From NCBI RefSeq assembly GCF_001541315.1, contig NZ_LMVK01000010.1, positions 1 to 64,000 on the forward strand: DNA of 64,000 bases. The letters are read 5' to 3'. Below the pieces are notes generated by a model. That model searched no databases. It saw only the letters and a program-made list of their open reading frames with translations, and had not been told where the DNA came from. The DNA comes from Agrobacterium tumefaciens str. B6 (GTDB taxonomy: Bacteria > Pseudomonadota > Alphaproteobacteria > Rhizobiales > Rhizobiaceae). Shown here piece by piece: positions 9,229 to 17,529 of this stretch. How positions within the stretch are numbered: position 1 is the stretch's first letter; every line of letters begins with the position of its first letter. Made by a program: the position numbers and the translations under genes.

Positions 9229-10497
9229 CTATTTGGGTTGGTAACCGGAATTACGCTCTATGTTGTTGTTTATCTCGTCGGTTGCATTGTCCAGCGTATC
9301 GGCCACATCCGCGCCATTGGCAATGTCGGACACGGCCTTGGAAAAGACCGGCGAGATGAAGGCGTAAGCTGGCGTCACCGGACGCAATGTTCCCTGACGC
9401 TTGGAGAGCTCGAAGAAAACCTCGAGCTGGCCGCCCTGCTTGTAATTTTCCGTCATCTGGGCCGCTGAAGACGTGGCCGGGATCAGGCCGATCGCATCGG
9501 AGAACTGCGCGAGATATTTGTCCTGTATGGCGAATTCGATGAAGGCGGATGCGCCTTCCGGATGTTTGCTGGTGGCCGACACGCCAAACTGCCAGGATCC
9601 CGCACCGATCTTCGGACCGTTCCCGAAATCAGGGGCCGGCAGGAACAGCAGATCGTTCCCATATTTCTCCAGAGCCTTCACCGCCACCCAGTTGCCCATC
9701 CATTGCAGGGCGTGGCGACCTTCCAGAAATCCGGTTTCATGGTCGGCAGGCGACTGCGAAGTTCCGGGCGCGAGCTTCTTCTGGAACAGGGATTGCCACC
9801 ACTCCCCGAACTTGATGGCACTGTCTCCGTTAAGGACGTTCTCGGCGGTTTGATAATTTTCCTTGTCGATCAAACTGCCGCCGAAGCTTTCCAGAAACGG
9901 GCTGAAGGCATAGCTGTACCATTCGGTTTTATCGGCCATGCCGAGGTCGATCGCATAGTCGAACTTGCCGCTGGCCGCGAGCTTTTCGAGCGCTGCATTA
10001 AATTCTTCGCCGCTCCATGGCTGGTCCAGCGTTGGAATGCGAATGCCATTTTCATCGAGAACAGATTTGCGGGCAAAGACCGCGACGGCTGCGTCCCACA
10101 GGCCGACTGAATAGAGCTTGTCTCCCCACTTCCCGACGGCGCCCGGCAGGAAATTGGCAAGCTTTGCCTCATCGATCTGCAGTGGCTGCAGATAACCGGA
10201 CCACGCCCAGTTTGGCATGTTCGGGCCGTCGACATCCAGAATGTCAGGCAGCTTGTTGGAGAGCGCAGCGGCGGTGACGGACTCATTATATGCGCTCTGG
10301 GGAAATTCCTGAAGCGAGACCCGCCAGTCTGACTGAGACGAATTGAAGTCTTCGATAATGCCCGCCAGGATCTTGCGTTCTTCAACATTGCCCGCACCAT
10401 GATACCACATCGTCAGGTCGGTTTGTGCCAATGCGGCAGTGGAAAAAAGCATCGACAGGGCAGTGGCTGCTCCGGCAAAAATGGCTTTGGTGGTCAT
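9229..10497 (-). CDS. Extracellular sugar-binding protein (family 1)
   Basis: A 422-residue solute-binding protein with a Sec signal peptide (MTTKAIFAGAATALSMLFSTAALA, then QTDLTMWYHG). Features of family 1 carbohydrate-binding proteins are LTMWYHGAGNVEERKI, the P-D-I-L-D-V-D segment near residue 85, and WMGNWVAVKALEKYG. It precedes two permease genes in one operon. The operon has no ATPase, so a shared MsmK/UgpC-type ATPase elsewhere in the genome is inferred. The sugar is not predictable by eye. Confidence 0.87.
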   Translation of the reverse strand: MTTKAIFAGAATALSMLFSTAALAQTDLTMWYHGAGNVEERKILAGIIEDFNSSQSDWRVSLQEFPQSAYNESVTAAALSNKLPDILDVDGPNMPNWAWSGYLQPLQIDEAKLANFLPGAVGKWGDKLYSVGLWDAAVAVFARKSVLDENGIRIPTLDQPWSGEEFNAALEKLAASGKFDYAIDLGMADKTEWYSYAFSPFLESFGGSLIDKENYQTAENVLNGDSAIKFGEWWQSLFQKKLAPGTSQSPADHETGFLEGRHALQWMGNWVAVKALEKYGNDLLFLPAPDFGNGPKIGAGSWQFGVSATSKHPEGASAFIEFAIQDKYLAQFSDAIGLIPATSSAAQMTENYKQGGQLEVFFELSKRQGTLRPVTPAYAFISPVFSKAVSDIANGADVADTLDNATDEINNNIERNSGYQPK

Positions 10498-10917
10498 AGA
10501 TGGTCCTCCTCCTGAAGAAGGGTAACTTCACCATCTACAGATTGTTCCGCAGAAAATTCGCATTCGGACAACAGTGTCCTATTGCGAAAGCCTCGTTACG
10601 GCGGCTGCAAGTTCCGCTCCATCTCCGCCGTTGCGGCAATCTTTTGCAGCATACGCTTGGGGACGTTCGATCCGTTGACCGGCCCCGAGCGTATGCTGTC
10701 TGCCTTTGAAGCAGTGATTCCTGGCGGCCTCGGCCCGATCCGGGGAACGCCGGCCGGCGTCGTCGTTCTCGGTATCTCCCAGGCGGCTGGCAATAGGTGG
10801 CTCCAATGGCTTGTTTCGCTGCAAACCGAGTCGTAATCGGCTGCGAAAGGTTCCAGGAACCTTACGACTAAACCCGGTTAGCGATCACACAACGCCGTTG
10901 ATAGAGCCAGATAAGAC
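10498..10917. other. 420-bp intergenic stretch with a long inverted repeat
   Basis: This gap lies upstream of the sugar-binding protein and downstream of the HlyD-family gene. It contains 16-base arms at 10647-10662 and 10683-10698 (CAGCATACGCTTGGGG and CCCCGAGCGTATGCTG, one mismatch) separated by 20 bases. Short reading frames on both strands (for example 10582-10836 plus) have no ribosome site and no recognisable domain. The gap should also carry the promoter of the sugar operon near 10500-10560. Confidence 0.5.
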
Positions 10918-11796
10918 CTAGTCCCTTTTTTGTTCAATCGAAACCGTTGCAGTCCGGCCCGCTATCAGTTGCACGCCATCAGGGATCTCGTCGATCGATA
11001 TCCGCACCGGAATCCTCTGGGCCAGACGAACCCATGAGAATGTTGGTGCCACACTTGCGAGAGCACCTGCGGAATCGCTGCGCTCCCGATCCTCGATGCC
11101 GGCCGCGATGCTTGCGACGTGCCCGATCACAGGTTCAGGCTCACCCATGATGTCGATCCTCACCCGATTGTTGACGTGGAGCCGGGGAAGCTTTGTCTCT
11201 TCGAAATATCCTGCGACATAGATGGATTCTCTTTCTACCAGCACCCCGATGGCATTACCCGAAGAGACATAGTTTCCGCGGCGCAGAGAGAAGTTCGTGA
11301 CGACCCCAGTTGCGGGCGCTTTCACGGTTGTCCGCTCCAGGTTGAGCGCGGCGAGATCCCGGGTGGCAAGCGCAGATTGATATGAAGCGTCTGCCTGATG
11401 CATCTGGCTTTCCGCCTGCTGCTGCTGCTTCAGGCTGGCAGCCTCTTTCGAGGCGAGCAACTGATATCGTTCGAAATCGGCTCTTGCCAGTTCCGCGGAA
11501 GCCCTGGCGCTCCGCACCTGAGCTTCCGCGTCACGCAGTGCAAGCTCGAAACGAAGTGTTTCGATACGAAATAGCGTTGCGCCTTTCTCCACCCACTCGT
11601 TGTCCGACACCAGAACTTCCGTGACGGGGCCGGAGACATCGGGAGCCAACCTGACAATGTCGGCACGGACATGAGCGTCGCGGGTCCATGGCGCTTCCAT
11701 GTAAAACGACCATAGGTGCATGCTCAGCACCGCAGCACAAGCGACCATAGACAGGGTCAAAAGAACCTGACCCGAAATATGTGTGACATTCTTCAT
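10918..11796 (-). CDS. HlyD-family periplasmic adaptor (AaeA-like)
   Basis: A 292-residue membrane-fusion protein. Order: a single N-terminal membrane anchor (ISGQVLLTLSMVACAAVLSMHL), first half of the biotinyl-lipoyl domain (VRLAPDVSGPVTEVLVSDNEWVEKGATLF), an alpha-hairpin coiled coil (about residues 75-145), second lipoyl half (TTVKAPATGVVTNFSLRRGNYV), then a beta-barrel region. Start chosen at MKNVTHIS because this ATG overlaps the stop of the DUF1656 gene as ATGA. With the FUSC protein and DUF1656 it matches the AaeA-AaeX-AaeB layout, an efflux pump for aromatic acids in E. coli; the substrate here is unproven. Confidence 0.87.
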   Translation of the reverse strand: MKNVTHISGQVLLTLSMVACAAVLSMHLWSFYMEAPWTRDAHVRADIVRLAPDVSGPVTEVLVSDNEWVEKGATLFRIETLRFELALRDAEAQVRSARASAELARADFERYQLLASKEAASLKQQQQAESQMHQADASYQSALATRDLAALNLERTTVKAPATGVVTNFSLRRGNYVSSGNAIGVLVERESIYVAGYFEETKLPRLHVNNRVRIDIMGEPEPVIGHVASIAAGIEDRERSDSAGALASVAPTFSWVRLAQRIPVRISIDEIPDGVQLIAGRTATVSIEQKRD

Positions 11797-12002
11797 CTTT
11801 GAAACCAGCTCATAGCAATTGAAAACACGCCGAGAAGGGTGACGTAGAGTGCGACGTTGAACAGCGAACGATGCCATACCAGCCGATAGAACCCGATCTT
11901 GGAGAGAGCCGATGCAAGAGCGCGGAGGACGCCGTAGGTGAACAGGGCGAGCGCCGCGAACGATGGCAGGAAGGCGCCATAGAGATCGAATTGTCCGGTC
12001 AT
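11793..12002 (-). CDS. DUF1656 small membrane protein (AaeX-like)
   Basis: A 69-residue protein with two predicted membrane spans (FLPSFAALALFTYGVLRAL and SLFNVALYVTLLGVFSIAM). The N-terminal FDLYGAFLP motif and size fit DUF1656, the small partner found between FUSC and HlyD genes in AaeXAB-type efflux operons. It overlaps both neighbours by four bases, so all three proteins are likely made together. Its molecular role is not known. Confidence 0.85.
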   Translation of the reverse strand: MTGQFDLYGAFLPSFAALALFTYGVLRALASALSKIGFYRLVWHRSLFNVALYVTLLGVFSIAMSWFQR

Positions 12003-14029
12003 GCCGCCATCTCGCTTGCAGGTGGCGTCGAGAAGCCCGGCGGATCAGCGTCCGGCGCAAGGCAAACACGAAGGGCGACGACCTGCACCAGAAGCTCCCG
12101 TTCCGCAGCCGCCGTGAGAGTGCCCGGAGCGGAAAGAACAAGCTCGTCCAAAACCGCAAGGGCATTTTCCAATGACTCACGGCGTCTGGTGGACTTCAGG
12201 TCGTATAGCCCTTCCACTGCCTTGAAGACGGCTTCCATTTTACAACGAACTGGCTCGGACGCTTCATCCGCAAGCCGCTGCATCTCCGCCACATGAAGGC
12301 CTGTGCGCAAATCCCGAATAAGATCGGCATTCGCGGCATCGGAAGTCGATGGGAGTTTTGCCGCTCGCGAAGCAAACAGACCGGCGATATCGATGACGTG
12401 ATGATGCGTGACATGAGCGTCTGCATGTCTGCCGGCGGCGATTTTCGCAACGTGCCTCTGCGTAACGGAAAAAAGCCTTCTAGCGTTCGTCTCCGCCCTT
12501 ACGGACCGGAAGATACCGCAGACTATAATCGTCCAGACCATGGCAAGTACGGTGGCAATCCCCGTGTTCGAGAATGTGATGAAGTCACTGCTCTGGTGTG
12601 ACTGGAGTGTGAGGAGAAGGGGAAAATTTATGCACAATCCCATGCCGACGAGTGCCAGCGACGGCACCGCGAGACTTATTCCCGCCGGGATCAGGAATAG
12701 CCCAAGTGCCGCGACGAGCGGCACGAAACCGTCGATCGCCGGAAGGATCGCGAAACCGTAGACGAATGCTGCGATGACAGAGCCAATCGTTACGCGGACA
12801 AACTTGCGCATCGCCGGAACCGGATCATCCATTGTGGCAAGGAGGCAGCAAGTGACCCCTGATATCTGCGCAAACGTCATTCCATCTGGCCAGCCGCTTG
12901 CGATCCAGAAGAAGATCGATGTCGCCAGGCAGATCGCCACTGAAAGCGCCGACAGCGAAGCCATTCCGATGTCGCGATGCTGGGCTGGCATTGTCTCGGG
13001 CGCCGTGAAGCGGCGGGTCGCTCTCGCCGTATTCTCTTCTTCCAGAGATTCTCGAAGAGTGCGGCACTCGTCGGATATCCGAAGAATATTCACGAGATTC
13101 CGCGAAGCGTTGGCGAGGAGAAGATTTTCCCAGGAATGAAGCGTATCGGACGGAGCAAGCGCATCGATCTCGACTTTCAGGCGTTCTGGGGTATTCGTCG
13201 AACGAGAAGCCACCCGTGCAATCACAACCAGAGCCCATTGCGCGCCGGAGGTATTCAGCCTGGTCAATGAGCGCCGCAAATCTTCGAGTTCAGCCAGTAA
13301 TGGAAGCAAGGACACCATTCGGTGCTGCAGCGATCGGGTCAACGAAACAGCACGTCGATATCTGGAGCCGTCATATTGAAGATGCGTCGTAAACGAGCGC
13401 ATTTCCACAGCATCCGCCGCGAGACCTTGTCGCTCCATCCTGCTCTGGATTTCGCTTACCTCTCCGACTGCCGTCGTGGCGAGGAGCGTTCGCGTCTTTG
13501 CCATCCATGCGTCGATCCGACCGACGAGAACGTTGCCCACATGGGCAGGAAAGACGACATGGCTGACGATCGAGGCGCACGTGATGGCAAGACCGATCTC
13601 CTCAATGCGCGATACGACCGTATCAAACGTGTTTGCGGGAGCCGTGACCAGCGGCAAACCCGCAAGAAGCACCGTATATCCGGCCAGTAGCGGAACATAG
13701 CTTCGGGGCGTGCGGTCGAGAAGACTGATGAAGGTGCATACCGAGACCCAGGCAATGATCGCGGCAGAAAGCAGTATAGGCTCGTTTGCGAGGGTGGGAA
13801 CCATGAGGATCGTCGCGCCGCCGCCGATGAGAGTTCCGAGCAGTCGATAGACTGACTTGGAGGAGATCGCGCCCGAAAGCGGATGAGCGACGATGTAGAC
13901 CGTAGCTACCGCCCAAAACGGTCGAGGCAGATCGAAGCTGATGGCGATGAAATAAACCAGCATTGCCGCTGCGAACGTCTTCAAGGAAAAAATGACGTTG
14001 GCGGTGGTGACGACCGGGCGGGTGCTCAC
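11999..14029 (-). CDS. FUSC-family inner-membrane efflux protein (AaeB-like)
   Basis: A 676-residue fusaric-acid-resistance/AaeB-type transporter. It has two hydrophobic blocks of about six spans, one at the N-terminus (TFAAAMLVYFIAISFDLPRP, then AVATVYIVAHPLSGAISSKSVYRLLGTLIGG) and one in the middle (from about residue 360), each followed by a cytoplasmic helical region. The first motif is the family's most conserved segment. The start is a GTG (14029) overlapping the previous stop as GTGA. It should export a planar or aromatic acid together with the HlyD adaptor. The divergent AraC gene is the likely regulator. Confidence 0.88.
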   Translation of the reverse strand: MSTRPVVTTANVIFSLKTFAAAMLVYFIAISFDLPRPFWAVATVYIVAHPLSGAISSKSVYRLLGTLIGGGATILMVPTLANEPILLSAAIIAWVSVCTFISLLDRTPRSYVPLLAGYTVLLAGLPLVTAPANTFDTVVSRIEEIGLAITCASIVSHVVFPAHVGNVLVGRIDAWMAKTRTLLATTAVGEVSEIQSRMERQGLAADAVEMRSFTTHLQYDGSRYRRAVSLTRSLQHRMVSLLPLLAELEDLRRSLTRLNTSGAQWALVVIARVASRSTNTPERLKVEIDALAPSDTLHSWENLLLANASRNLVNILRISDECRTLRESLEEENTARATRRFTAPETMPAQHRDIGMASLSALSVAICLATSIFFWIASGWPDGMTFAQISGVTCCLLATMDDPVPAMRKFVRVTIGSVIAAFVYGFAILPAIDGFVPLVAALGLFLIPAGISLAVPSLALVGMGLCINFPLLLTLQSHQSSDFITFSNTGIATVLAMVWTIIVCGIFRSVRAETNARRLFSVTQRHVAKIAAGRHADAHVTHHHVIDIAGLFASRAAKLPSTSDAANADLIRDLRTGLHVAEMQRLADEASEPVRCKMEAVFKAVEGLYDLKSTRRRESLENALAVLDELVLSAPGTLTAAAERELLVQVVALRVCLAPDADPPGFSTPPASEMAA

Positions 14030-14397
14030 GCCTCATCTCCCGGCCGGGAGCTTCCGGTGGGGAGGTCTCGCTGGTTGTCGGCATCGGTGAGAGCGTAGAT
14101 TGCCGGTGAAACATAGCAGAAGGGCGGTGCCGCCAGGCAGGCATTCATATAGGCTTCAGCCGGGTCGGCACACGAAACAGTCGAGGTGGCTTTGGGCCGG
14201 CGGGCAAGGAACGTGTGGATTTTCAAGAGGAAGGTGCGTGTAAGCTTCCTCAAAAAGGTTATGCGCGTGGACCCGACCCGCTTGCGCGGTGCGGGCAGGA
14301 TGCAAAGTCTGCGAGAGCACCTGTGAGGCAATCGAATTTCAGTCCGTACTATATCGGACCACCAGTGAGGGTCGTTCTTTTGAATTGCCATCGTCAT
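14026..14397 (-). CDS. Hypothetical protein preceding the FUSC gene
   Basis: A 123-residue open frame whose TGA overlaps the GTG start of the FUSC gene, in the position of a leader cistron between the divergent AraC gene and the efflux operon. It is basic in its first half (RRLCILPAPRKRVGSTRITFLRKL region broken by hydrophobic residues) and has no domain I recognise. An ATG at 14391 is an alternative start. The coupling supports translation, but composition is unremarkable and it could be a spurious frame in the leader. Confidence 0.4.
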   Translation of the reverse strand: MTMAIQKNDPHWWSDIVRTEIRLPHRCSRRLCILPAPRKRVGSTRITFLRKLTRTFLLKIHTFLARRPKATSTVSCADPAEAYMNACLAAPPFCYVSPAIYALTDADNQRDLPTGSSRPGDEA

Positions 14398-14462
14398 TCT
14401 CCGAAATCTTTTCGGATGATCCTATCGACAAGGCAGTCGGAGGAATTTAGATATCCTCTCAA

Positions 14463-15269
14463 ATGATCACTAAATCCAACCAGCCTCCGATGTCTCTTTC
14501 CGCAGCTCTCTTCGACCATGAGCTCGAAGAGTCCACGGCGCGAGCGCATGCCTTCAGGATCGACGTATCGCAAAACGAGCGCGAAGCTCCCGAGCACCAA
14601 CATCGCAAGGGCCAACTCGTCATGGCTTTGCGAGGCGGGATCACCTGTCGCGTTCCAAGCGGGATGTGGATGGTGCCGCCTCATTGTGGTGTCTGGGTTC
14701 GAGGGGGGATGCCGCATAGCAATGTCGCGACCGCCAATGCTCGTCTGTTCTTCCTGTTCATTGAGCCGGGCGCCGCCGACCTTCCGGACCGGTGCTGCAC
14801 GCTTTCCCTATCCCCGCTTGTCAGGGAACTTATCATCGAGATGGCTGACCAGTCCGAAGTCGCGATGGTGGATGCCGAACTCTTCACCACACTGCTTCTA
14901 TCGGCCTTGTCGCGTATGCCCATAGAGGATCTGCATCTGCCGATAACCGATGAACCTCGGCTTGCTCGGATCGCGTCGGCACTGGTCGGCGATCCTTCTG
15001 ACCGAAGCACGATAGCGCGATGGGCGACACGAGTGGCGTTAAGCGAAAATTCCCTCGCCCGTCTCGTTCAACGGGAGACCGGCCTGACTTTCGGGCGTTG
15101 GCGGCAGCAGTTACAGTTGATCATCGCGCTGCGAAGTCTTGCAGCGGGGGCAACAGTGCAGCAGGTTTCGGGCGACCTTGGGTATGAGTCCGTATCTGCC
15201 TTCATAACGATGTTCAAGAAAGCGCTCGGTACATCTCCGGCCAGGTATCTCAAGACCTTCGACCAATAA
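14463..15269 (+). CDS. AraC-family transcriptional regulator
   Basis: A 268-residue regulator. The N-terminal half is a cupin-like ligand domain (HQHRKGQLVMALRGGITCRVPSGMWMVPPHCGVWV, with the APEHQHRKGQ start). The C-terminal 90 residues hold two helix-turn-helix motifs: IARWATRVALSENSLARLVQRETG and VQQVSGDLGYESVSAFITMFKKALG, ending SPARYLKTF. It is divergent from the FUSC efflux operon, and the 65-base gap contains a GAGGA/TCCTC inverted pair (14440-14458). Control of the efflux operon in response to its substrate is the obvious inference. Confidence 0.9.
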   Translation: MITKSNQPPMSLSAALFDHELEESTARAHAFRIDVSQNEREAPEHQHRKGQLVMALRGGITCRVPSGMWMVPPHCGVWVRGGMPHSNVATANARLFFLFIEPGAADLPDRCCTLSLSPLVRELIIEMADQSEVAMVDAELFTTLLLSALSRMPIEDLHLPITDEPRLARIASALVGDPSDRSTIARWATRVALSENSLARLVQRETGLTFGRWRQQLQLIIALRSLAAGATVQQVSGDLGYESVSAFITMFKKALGTSPARYLKTFDQ

Positions 15270-15397
15270 TCATAAAGGGAATGCTGTCACTAAAGCGCAG
15301 GTGGGGCTTGAACAAGTTTTGATGGAGAGTCGCCTGTCAGCTCTATTCGGCCTATTCTGACTGAGCCCTCAATCTGCCTGTTCAAGAGCCTTCGGAC

Positions 15398-16021
15398 TCA
15401 ATCCTGACGGCCCTGTTTCCCCGGCCAGGCCGTCAGCGCGACGTCGACCAGAGCCTTCAATCTTGCCGTACATGCGCCATCACATGCCTGCGCAGACATG
15501 CCCTGAATGATGGCGCCATAAAAGCGCGCGAGGGTATCCGTGTCCGTTTGCTCGGGCAGTTCGCCTTCGCTGACGGCGCGGTCGAACCGCGTCTTGAGAA
15601 TCTGCATTGCCGCCTCGCGCCACGCTGCCGCTGTGCGGGCGACAGAGGCGTTTTCTTCCGAATGCTGGAGAACGGCGGTAGACACGATGCATCCGCGCGG
15701 CTTGTCCGGCTGGGTGTCTCCTTCGGCAATGTCGTAGAGATAAGTGGCGAGCGCCTCGTAGGCCGGTATTTTCGCCTGCAGCATTTCGGAACGGCGTTGG
15801 CTTTGCTGCGCGATGCTATGATCGAGCGCCAGCCGGAATAATTCTTCCTTTGAACCGAAGGTCGCGTAGAGGGACGGCGGGGTGATGCCCATCGCATGGG
15901 TAAGGTCCGCTATCGAGGTTCCCTCATAGCCGCGTTCCCAGAACAGCCGGGCTGCGACATCGAGCCCTGCATTCCGATCGAGCAGACGCGGTCTGCCGCG
16001 TTTTCGCGTTGTTTCAGTCAT
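15398..16021 (-). CDS. TetR-family transcriptional regulator
   Basis: A 207-residue repressor-type protein. The N-terminal TetR helix-turn-helix is clear: RNAGLDVAARLFWERGYEGTSIADLTHAMGITPPSLYATFGSKEELF. The C-terminal part (HSEENASVARTAAAWREAA, FYGAIIQGMSAQACDGA) resembles the YcdC/AcrR-type subgroup that often regulates a neighbouring reductase. A GTG 15 bases upstream is an alternative start. It is divergent from the SDR gene; a 14-bp direct repeat lies at 16021-16034 and 16068-16081, the first copy touching the TetR start, which suggests autoregulation. Confidence 0.9.
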   Translation of the reverse strand: MTETTRKRGRPRLLDRNAGLDVAARLFWERGYEGTSIADLTHAMGITPPSLYATFGSKEELFRLALDHSIAQQSQRRSEMLQAKIPAYEALATYLYDIAEGDTQPDKPRGCIVSTAVLQHSEENASVARTAAAWREAAMQILKTRFDRAVSEGELPEQTDTDTLARFYGAIIQGMSAQACDGACTARLKALVDVALTAWPGKQGRQD

Positions 16022-16081
16022 TATTATATCGATCACTATAAAAACATTGACAGACTATGATTGGCTTTTATTATATCGATC
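16021..16081. promoter_or_regulatory. Direct-repeat operator between TetR and SDR genes
   Basis: TTATTATATCGATC occurs at 16021-16034 and again at 16068-16081, 47 bases apart start to start. Each copy contains the palindrome ATCGAT. Both lie in the 87-bp gap between the divergent genes and would cover both promoters. This is inferred to be the binding site of the TetR-family regulator. Confidence 0.6.
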
Positions 16082-16108
16082 GCTAGTTAAATCGCAACGG
16101 AGTGATCC

Positions 16109-16882
16109 ATGTCCCGAAAACTATCAAACAAAGTCGCCCTCATAACGGGCAGTTCACGCGGTATTGGCCGCGCCGCCGCCCTGGCGTTTGCGAAAGAAGG
16201 TGCAGGTCTTATCGGCGTCCATTACGGCGCAAATCTCGATGCCGCACAGGCAACGATCCGCGAGATCGAGGCCCTCGGTTCGAAGGCTGTCGCGCTCAAT
16301 GCCGATCTGCGGGCAGGGAAAGCAGCGACCGACAGCTTGTGGGAGCAGTTTAAGGAAGCCGCGATCGCTTTCACCGGCGCGCCATCGCTTGATATTCTCG
16401 TCAACAATGCGGGCATTGCCCCGGCGACACCGTTGAAAGAAACAACGGAGGCCGCGTTCGACGAGTTGATGACGATCAACTTCAAGGCGCCATTCTTCCT
16501 TATTCAGGCTGTCGCTGATCATCTCCGCGACAATGGCCGGATCATCAATGTTTCGACCGGTTTCACGCGCATTGCGGCGCCGACGCATCCGGCCTATGCG
16601 GCATCCAAGGGTGCGCTTGAGACATTGACACTGGCACTCGCCCCGGAATTCGGCCGGCGCGGAATTACGGTCAATTCGGTTCTGCCGGGTGTTACTGAAA
16701 CCGACATGAACGCCGAATGGCTGGCAGCGCCGGAGGCCCGTGCCGGTGCCGAGGCCCTGTCCGTCTTTTCACGTATCGGTCGCGCCGACGATATTGCTGA
16801 CGTCATCACATTCCTTGCCTCGGATGATGCCCGCTGGACGACTGGACAGATGATCGATGCGACAGGCGGTGCGCGGATTTGA
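16109..16882 (+). CDS. Short-chain dehydrogenase/reductase
   Basis: A 257-residue classical SDR. The NAD(P)-binding TGSSRGIGRAAALAFA motif is at residues 13-28, NNAG at about 98, and the catalytic YAASK (Y and K) at about 165, with the serine in NVSTGFT upstream. The C-terminus ATGGARI is typical. A CGGAG ribosome site precedes the ATG. The arginine-free GVHYGAN segment after the second strand gives no firm cofactor call. Divergent TetR regulator suggests induction by a small molecule such as an aldehyde or quinone; the substrate is unknown. Confidence 0.9.
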   Translation: MSRKLSNKVALITGSSRGIGRAAALAFAKEGAGLIGVHYGANLDAAQATIREIEALGSKAVALNADLRAGKAATDSLWEQFKEAAIAFTGAPSLDILVNNAGIAPATPLKETTEAAFDELMTINFKAPFFLIQAVADHLRDNGRIINVSTGFTRIAAPTHPAYAASKGALETLTLALAPEFGRRGITVNSVLPGVTETDMNAEWLAAPEARAGAEALSVFSRIGRADDIADVITFLASDDARWTTGQMIDATGGARI

Positions 16883-17038
16883 TCCCGCGAGCGTAGACTT
16901 GGATGACGGGTGTCGGGCGGTTTCGCTCGACGCCCGGATGAGGTGGTGGGGCGGCTGTAGTCCTCCTCCTAGGGCAGGTTTCGTATATCCGGGGCCGCGC
17001 CGCTGACTTTGTCGGCCTGCCTCATCTGGTTGCCGGCG

Positions 17039-17440
17039 TTATCCGTGCTTGCGCGCCCACCGCAGGTTCTGGGTTTGCCCGCCATAACCATAGGCGTCGC
17101 CATCAACAGCGTGAACCAGGACATAGCTCGCCTCGTGCACGGGGCCTACCAGCGCGTTCATCCCGTCATAGACCCGCCGGACCCATTCGGTCGTTTCATC
17201 CTTTATGTTGGTGTGCTCGGTAATCGAAACCTCGACATAGAAGCTTCCGATCTTCTGGTCGGCGACACTCGATCCGGCAATGATCCAGTCCTCGGGATCG
17301 GCACTCTCGACGAGAACCGCGGTGACGGCCGGGTCCTTGTGCAGGATTTCCGCCGTGAGGCGAGAGAGCAGCGCCGCGACTTCCAGCTTTGGGTCGCTTC
17401 CGTTTTGGGGTTTGGTGTAACGCGCTTTGATCATGGGCAT
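17039..17440 (-). CDS. Tautomerase-family (4-OT-like) protein
   Basis: A 133-residue protein starting MPMIKARY; removal of Met would expose the catalytic Pro1 of the tautomerase superfamily. The start is placed at this ATG (17440) rather than 36 bases upstream for that reason; a GGAGACAAG site precedes it. The length exceeds 4-oxalocrotonate tautomerase (62 residues) and fits the longer single-chain members. YVEVSITEHTNIKDETTEWVRRVYDGM is the second beta-alpha unit. It is divergent from a LysR gene, which probably controls it. Substrate unknown. Confidence 0.78.
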   Translation of the reverse strand: MPMIKARYTKPQNGSDPKLEVAALLSRLTAEILHKDPAVTAVLVESADPEDWIIAGSSVADQKIGSFYVEVSITEHTNIKDETTEWVRRVYDGMNALVGPVHEASYVLVHAVDGDAYGYGGQTQNLRWARKHG

Positions 17441-17529
17441 GGTCTTGTCTCCTTGTTGCCGAGACACCTTGCGCAAATTTCTTCATAATGAGAAGATGAG
17501 GATAGATATTCCATACATAGTGATTTCAT

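Noticed and set aside
16976-17038. Possible terminator (GGCAGG/CCTGCC) after the SDR gene
   Set aside because: Arms are short, the loop is long and there is no U-tract.
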